The position numbers were made by a program, and so were the translations under genes. Shown piece after piece: positions 49,398 to 57,956 of a stretch of 64,000 bases of DNA. The DNA is taken from positions 4,278,001 through 4,342,000 of the forward strand of contig NZ_CP044532.1 of NCBI RefSeq assembly GCF_026427775.1, given 5' to 3'. This stretch comes from Arthrobacter sp. CDRTa11 (GTDB lineage: Bacteria > Actinomycetota > Actinomycetes > Actinomycetales > Micrococcaceae). Within the stretch, counting starts at the first letter, position 1. The number at the start of each line of letters is the position of its first letter. The notes under the pieces were generated by a model. That model did not search any database, was not told the origin of the DNA, and saw only the letters and a program-made list of their open reading frames with translations.

Positions 49398-49976
49398 CTA
49401 CGTTGTGAGGAACTTTTCGACGGCGGCAATCGCACGTTTGGTGATCTCGCTGGGTTCGCCGCTGCCGTCAATGCACACCACTAGCCCCCGGCCCGCGTAA
49501 ACAGAGACTACCTCATGCGTTTCACGGTGGTAGAGGTCCAGCCGCCGCCGGAATACCTCCACGGTATCGTCCTTGCGTCCCTGGTCCTTGGCCCGCTGGA
49601 GCATCCGCTGTTCCAGCTCGGCATCAGGCGCCAGGAGTTCGATGACAGCGTCAAGGCGCTGCCCCAGGGATGCCAGCATATTGTCCAGCTCCGAGACCTG
49701 CGGCGCGGTGCGCGGATAGCCGTCAAGCAGGAAGCCGGGGCGCACGTCCGAGTCGCGGAGCCGCTCTTTGACCAGGGCGTTGGTGAGGTGGTCCGGCACG
49801 AAGTCCCCGCCGTCCAGGTACCTGGCCGCCTCCCTGCCGAGGGGGGTCTCCTGGCTGACATTGGTCCGAAAGATCTCCCCCGTTGATACGGCCGGGATGT
49901 TGAAATGCCGTGCTATGTGCTCGGCCTGCGTGCCTTTGCCGGAGCCGGGCGGACCGATAATGAGCAGTCTGGTCAT
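49398..49976 (-). CDS. Adenylate kinase-like nucleoside monophosphate kinase
   Basis: The 192-aa protein has the P-loop GPPGSGKGTQAEHIARHFNIPAVSTGEIFRTNV (residues 8-40) and the NMP-binding RYLDGGDFVPDHLTNALVKERL. FLLDGYPRT follows, and a short LID without zinc cysteines (KDQGRKDDTVEVFRRRLDLYHRETHEVVSVY) completes it. This is a short-LID adenylate kinase. The housekeeping adk normally lies in the ribosomal-protein operon with secY, which is absent here. This is therefore probably a second copy or one with another NMP preference. Its ATG at 49976 is preceded by GAAGGGACGTAGAAG. Confidence 0.88.
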   Translation of the reverse strand: MTRLLIIGPPGSGKGTQAEHIARHFNIPAVSTGEIFRTNVSQETPLGREAARYLDGGDFVPDHLTNALVKERLRDSDVRPGFLLDGYPRTAPQVSELDNMLASLGQRLDAVIELLAPDAELEQRMLQRAKDQGRKDDTVEVFRRRLDLYHRETHEVVSVYAGRGLVVCIDGSGEPSEITKRAIAAVEKFLTT

Positions 49977-50256
49977 CTTCTACGTCCCTTCACGGCACGG
50001 CTGCCGCTGTTTTCGGGTCCGTCGCAGGCAGCGCCGGCGCGTTATTTATTCTGCCCACAAGAATGTGCGCACCGCCAGCCTTGAGTTCCAGCGGGATGGC
50101 GGCAGTGTGACCATTCGGACACTCCCGGCGCGTATATACTTCTCGATATCGGTTTAGCAGCAGGCCGTTGGGAAGTTCGTCGATCCAGCGACCTCTATCA
50201 CCCCTATTCCGTTCGCGGAGGGGGCAGTAGGTTGCCGGCTCGTTTGACCTGAGCGA

Positions 50257-51015
50257 ATGGCACCAAGAATCGTGGCCAGCGAGTCAACAGCTAAAACTGA
50301 TACATCCATCACCGAGCACCTGCATGAACTGGTCCTCAACAGCTCCGACGTTGAGGACTTCCTTAACGAGCTCGCGCGCGTATCCGCGCGTAATCTGTCC
50401 GAGCCGGATGACGAGGTACTCTGCAGCATTACCCTTTTACGTCGTCGGAAGGCGGCCACCGTGGCCAGCAGCGGCCCGGAGGCACAGGCGATAGGCCAAG
50501 TGGAATACCAGTTCAGTGACAGTCCCAGCATGGCCGCCTCGGTGGAACAGGTGACAGTCCATCTGCCCGATGTCGAGGATGACGGCAGGTGGCCCGAGTA
50601 TTCCGCCGCTGTCCTGGCCCAGGGTGTCCGCTCGGTCCTGGCCCTTCCCTTCCAGCTGGAGGGGGAAACCAAAGCCGCCCTCCTGCTTTACTCCCAGCGC
50701 TCGTTCCGTTTCAGCGGGCGGATCCTGGAATTCGCCGAGGACTTCGTCAGCCAGACCTCCCTGGCGCTGCGGCTGGCCGTGCGCTTTGCGCATTACAGCG
50801 AGTCGGCGGCGAACCTGAGGGCCACGCTTGAGTCGCGCACGGTGATCGACATGGCTGTGGGCATCATCATGGCCCAGAACCGGTGCAGCCAGGACGAAGC
50901 TTTCGGGATCCTCAAGACGGCGTCCAGTACCCGCAACTCCAAACTCCATGACGTGGCGGCAGCGGTGGTCAACGCGCTGGGCCAGGGGCCTGCTCGGACC
51001 CACTACGACGGGTAG
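50257..51015 (+). CDS. GAF-ANTAR RNA-binding regulator (copy 2)
   Basis: The 252-aa protein parallels the one at 22199-22933: the N-terminal ELVLNSSDVEDFLNELARVSARNLSEPDDEVLCSITLLRRRKAATVASSG. A GAF-like domain follows, then a C-terminal ANTAR domain VIDMAVGIIMAQNRCSQDEAFGILKTASSTRNSKLHDVAAAVVNALGQGPARTHYDG. The phrase AQNRCSQDEA is shared with copy 1. However, the DGPCL-type stretch of copy 1 is SDSPSMAASVEQVTVHLPD here, so the sensors may respond to different signals. The start ATG has no strong ribosome site. It ends before a bidirectional hairpin. Confidence 0.92.
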   Translation: MAPRIVASESTAKTDTSITEHLHELVLNSSDVEDFLNELARVSARNLSEPDDEVLCSITLLRRRKAATVASSGPEAQAIGQVEYQFSDSPSMAASVEQVTVHLPDVEDDGRWPEYSAAVLAQGVRSVLALPFQLEGETKAALLLYSQRSFRFSGRILEFAEDFVSQTSLALRLAVRFAHYSESAANLRATLESRTVIDMAVGIIMAQNRCSQDEAFGILKTASSTRNSKLHDVAAAVVNALGQGPARTHYDG

Positions 51016-51020
51016 CGAAC

Positions 51021-51050
51021 GGCCGGGCTCCTATTGGGGGGAGCCCGGCC
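51021..51050. terminator. GC-rich hairpin between convergent genes
   Basis: GGCCGGGCTCC (51021-51031) and its exact inverse (51040-51050) pair around TATTGGGG, 5 bp after the ANTAR stop. It lies between the converging ANTAR and DUF488 genes. No T-run is present. Confidence 0.6.
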
Positions 51051-51114
51051 ACCGCCCTTCGATGTACGGTCAAAGGACCGGAAGAAATCCCGGCGAACGG
51101 CCGGCTGCCCAGGC

Positions 51115-51672
51115 TCAGGCGTCGGGCACCACGTCATAAACCAGGTCATTTCCTGCCACCCGGACGCCCGGCGTCGGCTGGTGCGGAACCAGCTTTCCAC
51201 CGGGCATCAGGTGCCGGATATCGACGCCGTCCAGCAGCAGGGCATGGTCGGCGATGAGCCGGCGATGGCAGCGCCACCAGAGGGTTTCGCTGCACATGAT
51301 CGCCACCTGCCGCTCAGAAGCCTCGGTGATCAGTTCCCCGAGGGCATGGGAGAAATCCGGAGACCGCATGTAGGCCGCGTAAGCCCGGAACGAATCGTTG
51401 CGCAGGGCGGTGTCCGGCGAATCCGGCGGAAGCTTCCGGAAGCCGCCCAACCGCCTTTCCCAGCGGTACGCGATCCCCCTGGCGGGCAGCCATTGCGCCA
51501 GCAGGTCCTTACCAAAGTGCGGGAATTTCCGGCTTCCGGGGGCGATGCGGACGTCAACCAGCAAGCGGATCCCCGCCGCCGCCAGTAGTTTTCCGAAATC
51601 CTCCTCGCTGGAGGTTCCGTGGCCTACCGTGGCCAGCCGCACCTTCATGTCAGCCATGGTCGTTCCCGCCAT
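51115..51672 (-). CDS. DUF488 family protein
   Basis: The 185-aa protein matches DUF488: KVRLATVGHGTSSEEDFGKLLAAAGIRLLVDVRIAPGSRKFPHFGKDLLAQWLPARGIAYRWERRLGGFRK, and IMCSETLWWRCHRRLIADHALLL. The latter holds the CxE-type motif and His residues typical of the family. The start at 51672 follows GGAAGGGTGGGATC. The function is unknown. It is convergent with the ANTAR gene. Confidence 0.88.
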   Translation of the reverse strand: MAGTTMADMKVRLATVGHGTSSEEDFGKLLAAAGIRLLVDVRIAPGSRKFPHFGKDLLAQWLPARGIAYRWERRLGGFRKLPPDSPDTALRNDSFRAYAAYMRSPDFSHALGELITEASERQVAIMCSETLWWRCHRRLIADHALLLDGVDIRHLMPGGKLVPHQPTPGVRVAGNDLVYDVVPDA

Positions 51673-51732
51673 GATCCCACCCTTCCACAGGGCACCCCCC
51701 AATGGCGACCCGCCCGCCGTCGGCCCAGTGGC

Positions 51733-51823
51733 ACGCTCTCTCACTTAATGCGGGTTTTCCCCGATCCCTCTCTCACCCGGTGAGAGAGGGATCGCCGTTT
51801 TTCTGCATTAAGTGAGAGAGCGT
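51733..51823. repeat. 91-bp nested palindrome with duplicated arms
   Basis: Outer arms ACGCTCTCTCACTTAATGC (51733-51751) and the exact inverse (51805-51823), 19 bp each, enclose inner arms GATCCCTCTCTCACC (51763-51777) and GGTGAGAGAGGGATC (51779-51793). Both arm pairs contain CTCTCTCAC. It lies upstream of DUF488 and just after the VOC gene on the minus strand. Confidence 0.9.
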
Positions 51824-51834
51824 CTGGGGCTAGG

Positions 51835-52401
51835 TCAGGCCGACCACAGGCCGTATTTGGCGCGCGGGTCCAGGACATGGTGGCCCGGAGCGACAGGAAC
51901 GGCGATGCCAAGGTCGAAGATCTCGATCCGCCGGGCGTGGCCGGCCTCCGGGCTGTGCTGGTACAGCAGCTCAATGACGTGGCCGTCAGGATCGGCGATG
52001 TAAATCTGTTCCACGTAGTCATCGCGGACCCGCGGCCCGCCTACCCGCTCTAGCCCTCGCTCCTGCATGGCGGCCAGGAACGGTTCGAACGAGTCCACCA
52101 TGACGGCAAAATGGTGGCACAGGCCCGTGCGCAGCTCCTCGCCACCCCACTCGGGGGCGTGACGGGCAAGCCGGCCTGGCTGGGATTCCTGGACCACGTG
52201 CACTTCAACATCGCCGTTGTGGAAGTACGCGCCGTGAAAGACAAAGTCGGTGGGCCGGTGGATCTCCTCGAACCCCAGGACGTTCATGTAGAAGTCGCGG
52301 GTGGCTGCGATGTCGGAGACCACAAGGCACACGTGGTGCATGCTCATGGTCCGTGCCGGCAGTTCCCTGGTCCTGGTCTTCAACAGCTGGTTTTGGCGCA
52401 T
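51835..52401 (-). CDS. VOC-family (glyoxalase/dioxygenase fold) protein
   Basis: The 188-aa protein has vicinal oxygen chelate features: MSMHHVCLVVSDIAATRDFYMNVLGFEEIHRPTDFVFHGAYFHNGDVEVHVVQES and HHFAVMVDSFEPFLAAMQERG. QIYIADPDGHVIELLY supplies the last metal ligand. His, Glu and the spacing suit a metal-dependent lyase or dioxygenase, but the substrate is unknown. The ATG at 52401 follows GGAAGGATCCTCC; a longer reading from 53076 lies opposite the gntP gene. A nested palindrome follows its stop by about 10 bp. Confidence 0.85.
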   Translation of the reverse strand: MRQNQLLKTRTRELPARTMSMHHVCLVVSDIAATRDFYMNVLGFEEIHRPTDFVFHGAYFHNGDVEVHVVQESQPGRLARHAPEWGGEELRTGLCHHFAVMVDSFEPFLAAMQERGLERVGGPRVRDDYVEQIYIADPDGHVIELLYQHSPEAGHARRIEIFDLGIAVPVAPGHHVLDPRAKYGLWSA

Positions 52402-52656
52402 GGAGGATCCTTCCTGTTTCAGCCGGTTCGTCGGTGAGGCCGGCGGGTAAAACGAACCTCCAGTATTGGCTCGCGGGAACCGGATCGTGCTGTGGCAGGA
52501 CCAAATTGGGAGGTTTTGGAACCGATGTTCAGGTTCCCGGCCAATGATTGACCACGCTGTGCTGCCGGGAGTTGGATCAGGTCGGCCCGAAACCTTCTTT
52601 CGGCGTCCGAATGGCATTGCAGCCACCGGGCCGCCGCCTTGTCGCGAAGGAGCGAT

Positions 52657-54171
52657 ATGTATCCGATTTGGTATTCCATGACGATGGTGGTCCTCAGCAT
52701 CGTTGTCCTGTTCTTCATGATTGTGAAGCTCAAGATCCACCCCTTTATCACCATGACGGTTGTCGCCGTCGGCCTTGCCCTGGCGATGGGAGTGCCGCTC
52801 ATCGATCCCAAAACCGGCATTTTCGCCGTGATGGAACCCGCCATGGGCAAACAGCTGGGCCACATGGTGCCCCTGGTTGCGCTCGGCTGCGTGATTGGCG
52901 AAATCATCCGCCGCTCCGGCGGCAGTGAAGTGCTGGGCGAAAAGATGCTGCAGCGGATCGGCAACAAACGCGGCCCGCTGGCGATGACCATGTGCGGCCT
53001 CCTGGTGGGCAGCACCATCTTCTTCGACACCGCGGTAATCCTGCTGGCTCCCGTGACAATAGCCGTCGCCAGGCAATCAAAGAAGTCCATCATCTTCTTC
53101 GCGATCCCCATGGCCATCGCCGTGTTGGGGATGCACTCCATCGTCCCGCCGCACCCCGGCGCGGTAGCCATCGCCACCGCCTTGAACGTGAACTTCGGGC
53201 TGCTGATCATGTACGGGCTGCTGGCGATGCTGCCCGGCGTGGCCATCGCGTTCCTCTACTCCCAGTGGGCGGCCAGGAAACTGACGGCGAACGGAACCAT
53301 CGATCTGGACGCGGCGTACGACGGCGGAACCGCCCAAGGGACGGAGGAAAGCACAGAACAGCCAGGCACGACGCCGGTCTCCGGGACTGACGGTGCGCCG
53401 TCAGGAAGCGCGGACACTACTTCGGGGACCACAGCCATCGCGACGGCGCCTGCCCGGTCCACCACGTTGACGGCGCTGGAAGGGCACGAGCGTCCCGCCG
53501 TCGGGAAACTGCTGTTTGTCCTGCTGCTCCCCATCGTGCTGATCCTGATCCAGACCCTGGCCGGTTCCTTCCGCATCGGCGGCCCGGCCCAGACGGTGCT
53601 GGATATCCTCGCGTTCCTGGGCACACCCTGGCTGGCTCTGACCATCACCGTCTTCTGTGCCTACGGACTGCTGCTGACGCCCAAGGTACGGCGCGGGGAG
53701 AGCATCTCGTTCTTCGGAATGCAGGGCATGAAGCCGGTGGGTGAAATCCTGGTTTCCACCGGCGGCGGCGTGGCGTTCGGCTCCATCATCGGCGCTTCCG
53801 GTGTGGGCAAGCAGCTCCTGGACACCCTGGCGGACATCCACCTTCCGTTGGTGCTGTTCGGATTTGTGCTCGCCGCGATCCTGCGGGCAACGCTGGGAAC
53901 GACGACGGCGGCGGTCACCTTTGTGGCGGTGCTGCTGGCCCAGTCCTTTGACACCACAAGCCTGAACCCCAGCCAGCTCGCGCTGCTGGCCGTAGGCGTC
54001 TCCGCAGGCGGCATGTGCCTGTCCAACTTCAACGATGCAGGCTTCTGGGTCCTCTCCCGCTACTTCGGGATCAGCGAGCAGGTCATGCTCAAGACCTGGA
54101 CCGTGGGGGTCACCATCATGGGCTGCGTGACGGCAACCATCGCCTCGCTCCTGTGGCTTGCGGTGTCCTGA
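52657..54171 (+). CDS. gntP: GntP-family gluconate/sugar-acid permease
   Basis: The 504-aa membrane protein is a GntP-type gluconate:H+ symporter. Its markers are IGEIIRRSGGSEVLGEKMLQRIGNKRGPLAMTMCGLLVGSTIFFDTAVILLAPV, AIAVLGMHSIVPPHPGAVAIATALNVNFG, STGGGVAFGSIIGASGVGKQL, and LRATLGTTTAAVTFVAVLLAQSF. A Ser/Thr/Gly-rich cytoplasmic loop (about 215-280) separates the halves. The start at 52657 follows GAAGGAGCGAT. Gluconate or a related acid is the probable substrate. It faces a flavin monooxygenase and, further on, a gluconokinase operon on the other strand. Confidence 0.92.
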   Translation: MYPIWYSMTMVVLSIVVLFFMIVKLKIHPFITMTVVAVGLALAMGVPLIDPKTGIFAVMEPAMGKQLGHMVPLVALGCVIGEIIRRSGGSEVLGEKMLQRIGNKRGPLAMTMCGLLVGSTIFFDTAVILLAPVTIAVARQSKKSIIFFAIPMAIAVLGMHSIVPPHPGAVAIATALNVNFGLLIMYGLLAMLPGVAIAFLYSQWAARKLTANGTIDLDAAYDGGTAQGTEESTEQPGTTPVSGTDGAPSGSADTTSGTTAIATAPARSTTLTALEGHERPAVGKLLFVLLLPIVLILIQTLAGSFRIGGPAQTVLDILAFLGTPWLALTITVFCAYGLLLTPKVRRGESISFFGMQGMKPVGEILVSTGGGVAFGSIIGASGVGKQLLDTLADIHLPLVLFGFVLAAILRATLGTTTAAVTFVAVLLAQSFDTTSLNPSQLALLAVGVSAGGMCLSNFNDAGFWVLSRYFGISEQVMLKTWTVGVTIMGCVTATIASLLWLAVS

Positions 54172-54207
54172 CCGCGGTTCAGTAGCGTGGTTCAGTAGTC
54201 TTGGGCT

Positions 54208-55251
54208 GTGCGAAACGAAGCGGTCATCATCGGTGCGGGAATAGGCGGCCTGAGCACGGCCCGGTCCCTGGCACGCCACGGCTGGTCCGTCACAGTGCTC
54301 GAGCAGGCTTCCGCCCTGCCAAGCACCGGCACCATGCTGGGGATGTGGCCACAGGCAGTTAGCGCGCTTGACGCCATCGGCGCGGGCGAAGCCGCACGCA
54401 GCAGCGGGGGCTGGGCCCATATTTCCGGCGGTGCCGGCACCCGGCTGTGGACCCCCGAGGGGCGGACTCTGATGTCCGCCCCCGGCGGTGCAGACCTGAA
54501 CCTGGTCGCCCGGCCCGCACTCCTGGCCGCGCTGGCCAGGGACGTGGACATCAGCTTTGATACCCGGGTGGATGACCCGGACCTGTACAAGGATGCCTAC
54601 CTGGTTGTCGGCGCGGATGGCACCTTCAGCCGCAGCCGGCACCGGATGTTCGGGGACCGCTTCAGCGCCCGTCCGCTGGGAGCTGTCGCCTGGCGGGGCA
54701 CAGTCCCTGGAAGCGTCCGGGAACACGGCGAGATTTGGGCGCCTGGTGCCCTGTTCGGCATTACGCCGGCAGGTCCGGATGCCACCAACTGGTATGCCTG
54801 CATCAACGCGGACAGTACGTTTGATGCTCCGCACCTGCCGCGCCTTACGGAGCGTTTTGGATCCTGGCGTGGCACCGTCCGGGACGTGATGGACAGGATC
54901 GAGGAAGACGGCATTTTGCATCACGGGCTCTTCGAGACGCCCAAACTGCCGTCGTTCACCAGGGGGAACACTGCACTGGTGGGCGACGCTGCCCATGCCA
55001 TGGCCCCCTTCCTTGGCCGGGGTGCGTGCGAAAGCATTGTGGACGGGGCCGCGCTTGGGCGGGCCGTGGCGAAGGCCTCCACGCTCGACGCCGGCCTGGC
55101 CGCCTACGACAGGGCGCGGCGCGCGCGGTCGCAGCGGCTGGTGCGTTCCTCACGCCTGATGGGGAGATTCGCCATGATGCGTACCGGGGTTCAGGCCCGA
55201 AACGCGGTAATCGGTACGATCGGGAAGCTGATGAAGCCGCTTATTTCCTGA
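54208..55251 (+). CDS. FAD-dependent monooxygenase
   Basis: The 347-aa protein is a group A flavoprotein monooxygenase: EAVIIGAGIGGLSTARSLARHGWSVTVLEQAS (residues 4-35), VVGADGTFSRSR (DG motif) and NTALVGDAAHAMAPFLGRGACESIVDGAALGRAV (about 250-285, GD motif). Such enzymes hydroxylate aromatic compounds using NAD(P)H. No aromatic pathway is adjacent, so the substrate is unknown. The GTG start at 54208 has no ideal ribosome site. Its end overlaps the convergent SorC gene by 11 bp. Confidence 0.88.
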   Translation: MRNEAVIIGAGIGGLSTARSLARHGWSVTVLEQASALPSTGTMLGMWPQAVSALDAIGAGEAARSSGGWAHISGGAGTRLWTPEGRTLMSAPGGADLNLVARPALLAALARDVDISFDTRVDDPDLYKDAYLVVGADGTFSRSRHRMFGDRFSARPLGAVAWRGTVPGSVREHGEIWAPGALFGITPAGPDATNWYACINADSTFDAPHLPRLTERFGSWRGTVRDVMDRIEEDGILHHGLFETPKLPSFTRGNTALVGDAAHAMAPFLGRGACESIVDGAALGRAVAKASTLDAGLAAYDRARRARSQRLVRSSRLMGRFAMMRTGVQARNAVIGTIGKLMKPLIS

Positions 55252-56251
55252 TCTCATGCAGAAGTGCCAGCAGCGCGGCGGCGGTGGTGTTGTCCGTGAC
55301 AAGTTCGGAAATCATGCCTCCACTAATGGCTGCGGCTATCGGAGCCACCTTATGCCGGCCCGCGGCCACGGCGATCCGTTGCGGAATATGCCGGAGCTCA
55401 TCGGCCCCGATGCCCAGCAGGAACGGTGCGTGCCCGGCGTCAATCAGTGAGCCGTCCGCACGGAGGAAATGGCCGCACAAATGCCCCACGGCACCCTGCG
55501 ACGCCAGCCCTGCCAGTTCCTCGGCAGGCACCGGGCTGTAGACGCCGGTGCCGTCAAAACGCTGCATGGATCCAATTCCTACCAGGGCCAGGTCACAGCG
55601 TTGCCCCAGTTCCAGCGACTCACGGACCTCCTCCGAGTCCAGGGCTGCGTCCCGTGCGGATCCGGACCGGTAGACGAATGGTGCCGGGAGGGCCCGGAAG
55701 GAAGCACCCAGGCGCACCGCAATAAGCTCTGCCGTGTTGGGTCCGCCGCCATCCGGGGCACGGCCGGCTTCCCCCGCTTTGCCGGAACCAACCGGTCTCC
55801 CTCCCGGCAGGCAGCCCAGAAGGTCAACCACCGTCAGGTCGGGGCGGTGGGCGGCGGCCATGGAATCGGGCACAGAGGACAACGACCTGCTTGACGCCAC
55901 CCCCAGGAGTACTTCGCCTGAAAGCCGGGATTCCAGGTAACGGGCCGCCACGTAGCCGAGCCTGCTCGAATTCCCGTAAAGCGCCCGGGGTTTTCCATTG
56001 GCAACCAGGCACCGGCGCAGGCCCGTCCGCCGTCGTAATTCCGTTTCCAGCTCCTGGACCCGGTCCACCGGCGGGCCAATCCTGAACTGGACCACGCCCC
56101 GCGAGCGCGCCTCCGCCAGGAGGCGCGACACGCTGGGACGGGACAGATGTTCCGCCGCGGCGATATCGTTTTGCCGCATGCCGTCAACAAAGTAGCTGCG
56201 CGATACCCGTGCCAGGAGGTCGTCGTGCAGGTCCTCGTCCGCCCGGCCCAC
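55241..56251 (-). CDS. SorC/DeoR-type sugar-binding regulator
   Basis: The 336-aa protein has an N-terminal helix-turn-helix (ARVSRSYFVDGMRQNDIAAAEHLSRPSVSRLLAEARSRGVVQF, residues about 13-56). A SorC sugar-phosphate-binding domain follows, with LGVASSRSL (the usual GWG motif is altered), DLALVGIGSMQRF, GAVGHLCGHFLRADG and ISGG. It is last in the IdnO-IdnD-GntK transcript, 17 bp after gntK. It therefore probably senses 6-phosphogluconate or another intermediate and controls this operon. A Gly/Pro/Ala-rich insert (about 145-170) is unusual for the family. Confidence 0.88.
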   Translation of the reverse strand: MGRADEDLHDDLLARVSRSYFVDGMRQNDIAAAEHLSRPSVSRLLAEARSRGVVQFRIGPPVDRVQELETELRRRTGLRRCLVANGKPRALYGNSSRLGYVAARYLESRLSGEVLLGVASSRSLSSVPDSMAAAHRPDLTVVDLLGCLPGGRPVGSGKAGEAGRAPDGGGPNTAELIAVRLGASFRALPAPFVYRSGSARDAALDSEEVRESLELGQRCDLALVGIGSMQRFDGTGVYSPVPAEELAGLASQGAVGHLCGHFLRADGSLIDAGHAPFLLGIGADELRHIPQRIAVAAGRHKVAPIAAAISGGMISELVTDNTTAAALLALLHEIRK

Positions 56252-56268
56252 GCCCGGTCAGTCCGGGG

Positions 56269-56799
56269 TCAGCGCGGCGGAGGCGACGCGGACAGCTGAA
56301 GTGTGCTTCGTATGAGTTCCACGGCCTCCTCCACCGTCAGCTCGGCCGGAACCCGGATGTGTGCCTCGTCGGCCTGGGGCGGTTCCAGTGTTGCCAGCTG
56401 CGATGCCAGCAGCGTGGCGGGCATAAATTCGTGCTCCCGGGTTTCGAGCCGGCGGGCAATGATTTCCGCGGCCCCGTCAATGTAAACCAGGAGCAGATCA
56501 GGTACGTGGCTTCGGAGCAGGTCGCGGTAGGACCGCTTGAGGGCAGAGCAGGCCACCACGCTGGCATGGCCCTCACTCACCCCCTTGGCGATGGCTGACC
56601 CCACCACCCCAAGCCACGGGATCCTGTCCGCATCGGTCAGCGGAGTACCGGCTGCCATCAGGGCCTTATTTGATGCCGGGTGAAGATCATCTGCGTCGAT
56701 GAAGGGGATGCCAAGGCTTTCGCCCAGGGCTTTCCCCAGGACGCTCTTGCCGCTTCCCGAAACACCCATCACCACCATGGGCCGGAGTCCCCCGGTCAT
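56269..56799 (-). CDS. gntK: Gluconokinase
   Basis: The 176-aa protein has the P-loop GVSGSGKS (12-19), FIDADDLHPASNKALMAAGTPLTDADRIPWL (substrate-binding DxDD-H-N), and VVACSALKRSYRDLLRSHVPDL. These are hallmarks of GntK. It phosphorylates gluconate to 6-phosphogluconate with ATP. Its ATG overlaps the idnD stop (ATGA, 4 bp). It links the ketogluconate reductases encoded upstream to the pentose phosphate/Entner-Doudoroff route. Confidence 0.95.
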   Translation of the reverse strand: MTGGLRPMVVMGVSGSGKSVLGKALGESLGIPFIDADDLHPASNKALMAAGTPLTDADRIPWLGVVGSAIAKGVSEGHASVVACSALKRSYRDLLRSHVPDLLLVYIDGAAEIIARRLETREHEFMPATLLASQLATLEPPQADEAHIRVPAELTVEEAVELIRSTLQLSASPPPR

Positions 56800-57956
56800 G
56801 GCTTTCCCCCACCCCTGGAGGAGGCCTGCGGGTCCTGCCCCTGGCCGGCTGGTGCAAAGCTGAGCAGCACCTTGCCGGACTCGGCGGAATTCTTGGCCGT
56901 TTCAAACGCTTCAAGGCCGCGTTCCAAGGGGAAGACGTGGGTGACAACCGGGTCCACCACCAGGGAACCGTCCGCGAGGGCCGTTATGACGTCGTCGATC
57001 TCGTCATTGAACCGGAACGATCCCAGCAGCTCCAGCTCGCGGGTGATGGCAAGGGAAATCAGGACCGGCTGCGGCCCTGACGGCAGGAGCCCAACCATGA
57101 CCACCTTCCCACCACGCACCGCACCCTTGATGGCAGAAGCCAGGCCGTGGTGGCTGCCGGAGGATTCAATGACGACGTCGGCCTGCACGGCTTCAATGGC
57201 CTCCACCGCTGCGGCTTCCAACACCTCATCGGCGCCCACCGCCTGCGCGATCTCCAACGGTCTGCGGTGCATGTCCACCGCCACGATGCGGGCTGCGCCG
57301 GCCCGCTTCAGGACAGCCACGGCCAGCGCGCCGATGGGCCCGCTGCCGATCACCAAAGCAGTCTTGCCGCGCACGTCGCCGGCGCGGGACACCGCGTGCC
57401 AGGCCACGCTGGCGGGTTCAATCAGCGCGGCCGTCTTCAGGTCCAGGCTCTCCGGCAGGACGCGCAGCATGCGGGACGGAAGGTTGGCGTAGCGGCTGAA
57501 GGCCCCGTCAGTGTGCGGGAACCGTGCTGCGCTGCCCAGGTACGTGCAGCCCGGGGACAGGTTCGGCCGGTCCTCGGGGTATTTGACGACGCCGGGGCCG
57601 GCTCCCGGCCCCGCGCTTATACCCGGCGTTGCCGGGTGCACGGCAACGGCGGAGCCCTCTGCTGGACCTGATCCGTCTGCCGCCGCGCGGGCCACCACAC
57701 CCACTATTTCGTGCCCCAGCACCATGGGTGCCTTCAGCACCGACTCCCCGGCCGCTCCGTGCAGCCAGTAGTGCAAATCGGAGCCGCAGATGCCGCCATA
57801 AGCTATTTCGACGACAGCCTGGTCAGGGTGTGGTGAAGTCAAAGGGATGTTCTCAATCCGGAGGTCCCCGGCGGCGTGGGCCACCACGGCCGGACCGGAT
57901 TCAGGCAGCGGTGCTTGGAGCAGCCCGGCTGAGGGAAGCTGTACAGGCGTCGCCAT
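56796..57956 (-). CDS. idnD: L-idonate 5-dehydrogenase-like zinc alcohol dehydrogenase
   Basis: The 386-aa medium-chain dehydrogenase has catalytic zinc residues C57 (ICGSDLHYW) and H82/E83 (GHE), GSAARFPHTDGAFSRYA, IEPASVAWHAVSRAG and the NAD-binding ALVIGSGPIGALAVAVLKRAGA. Wording matches IdnD, which oxidises L-idonate to 5-keto-D-gluconate. The structural zinc loop, normally CxxCxxCxxxxxxxC, has only one Cys left (C137); it is replaced by a Gly/Pro-rich stretch. The start at 57956 overlaps the SDR stop (TGATG). Confidence 0.85.
   Translation of the reverse strand: MATPVQLPSAGLLQAPLPESGPAVVAHAAGDLRIENIPLTSPHPDQAVVEIAYGGICGSDLHYWLHGAAGESVLKAPMVLGHEIVGVVARAAADGSGPAEGSAVAVHPATPGISAGPGAGPGVVKYPEDRPNLSPGCTYLGSAARFPHTDGAFSRYANLPSRMLRVLPESLDLKTAALIEPASVAWHAVSRAGDVRGKTALVIGSGPIGALAVAVLKRAGAARIVAVDMHRRPLEIAQAVGADEVLEAAAVEAIEAVQADVVIESSGSHHGLASAIKGAVRGGKVVMVGLLPSGPQPVLISLAITRELELLGSFRFNDEIDDVITALADGSLVVDPVVTHVFPLERGLEAFETAKNSAESGKVLLSFAPAGQGQDPQASSRGGGKP

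Noticed and set aside
52402..53076. Long N-terminal extension of the VOC protein
   Set aside because: It reads antisense through the gntP gene; a good ribosome site and the family start lie at 52401.
53401..54996. 531-codon minus-strand open frame
   Set aside because: Antisense to gntP and the monooxygenase; low-complexity composition and no ribosome site.
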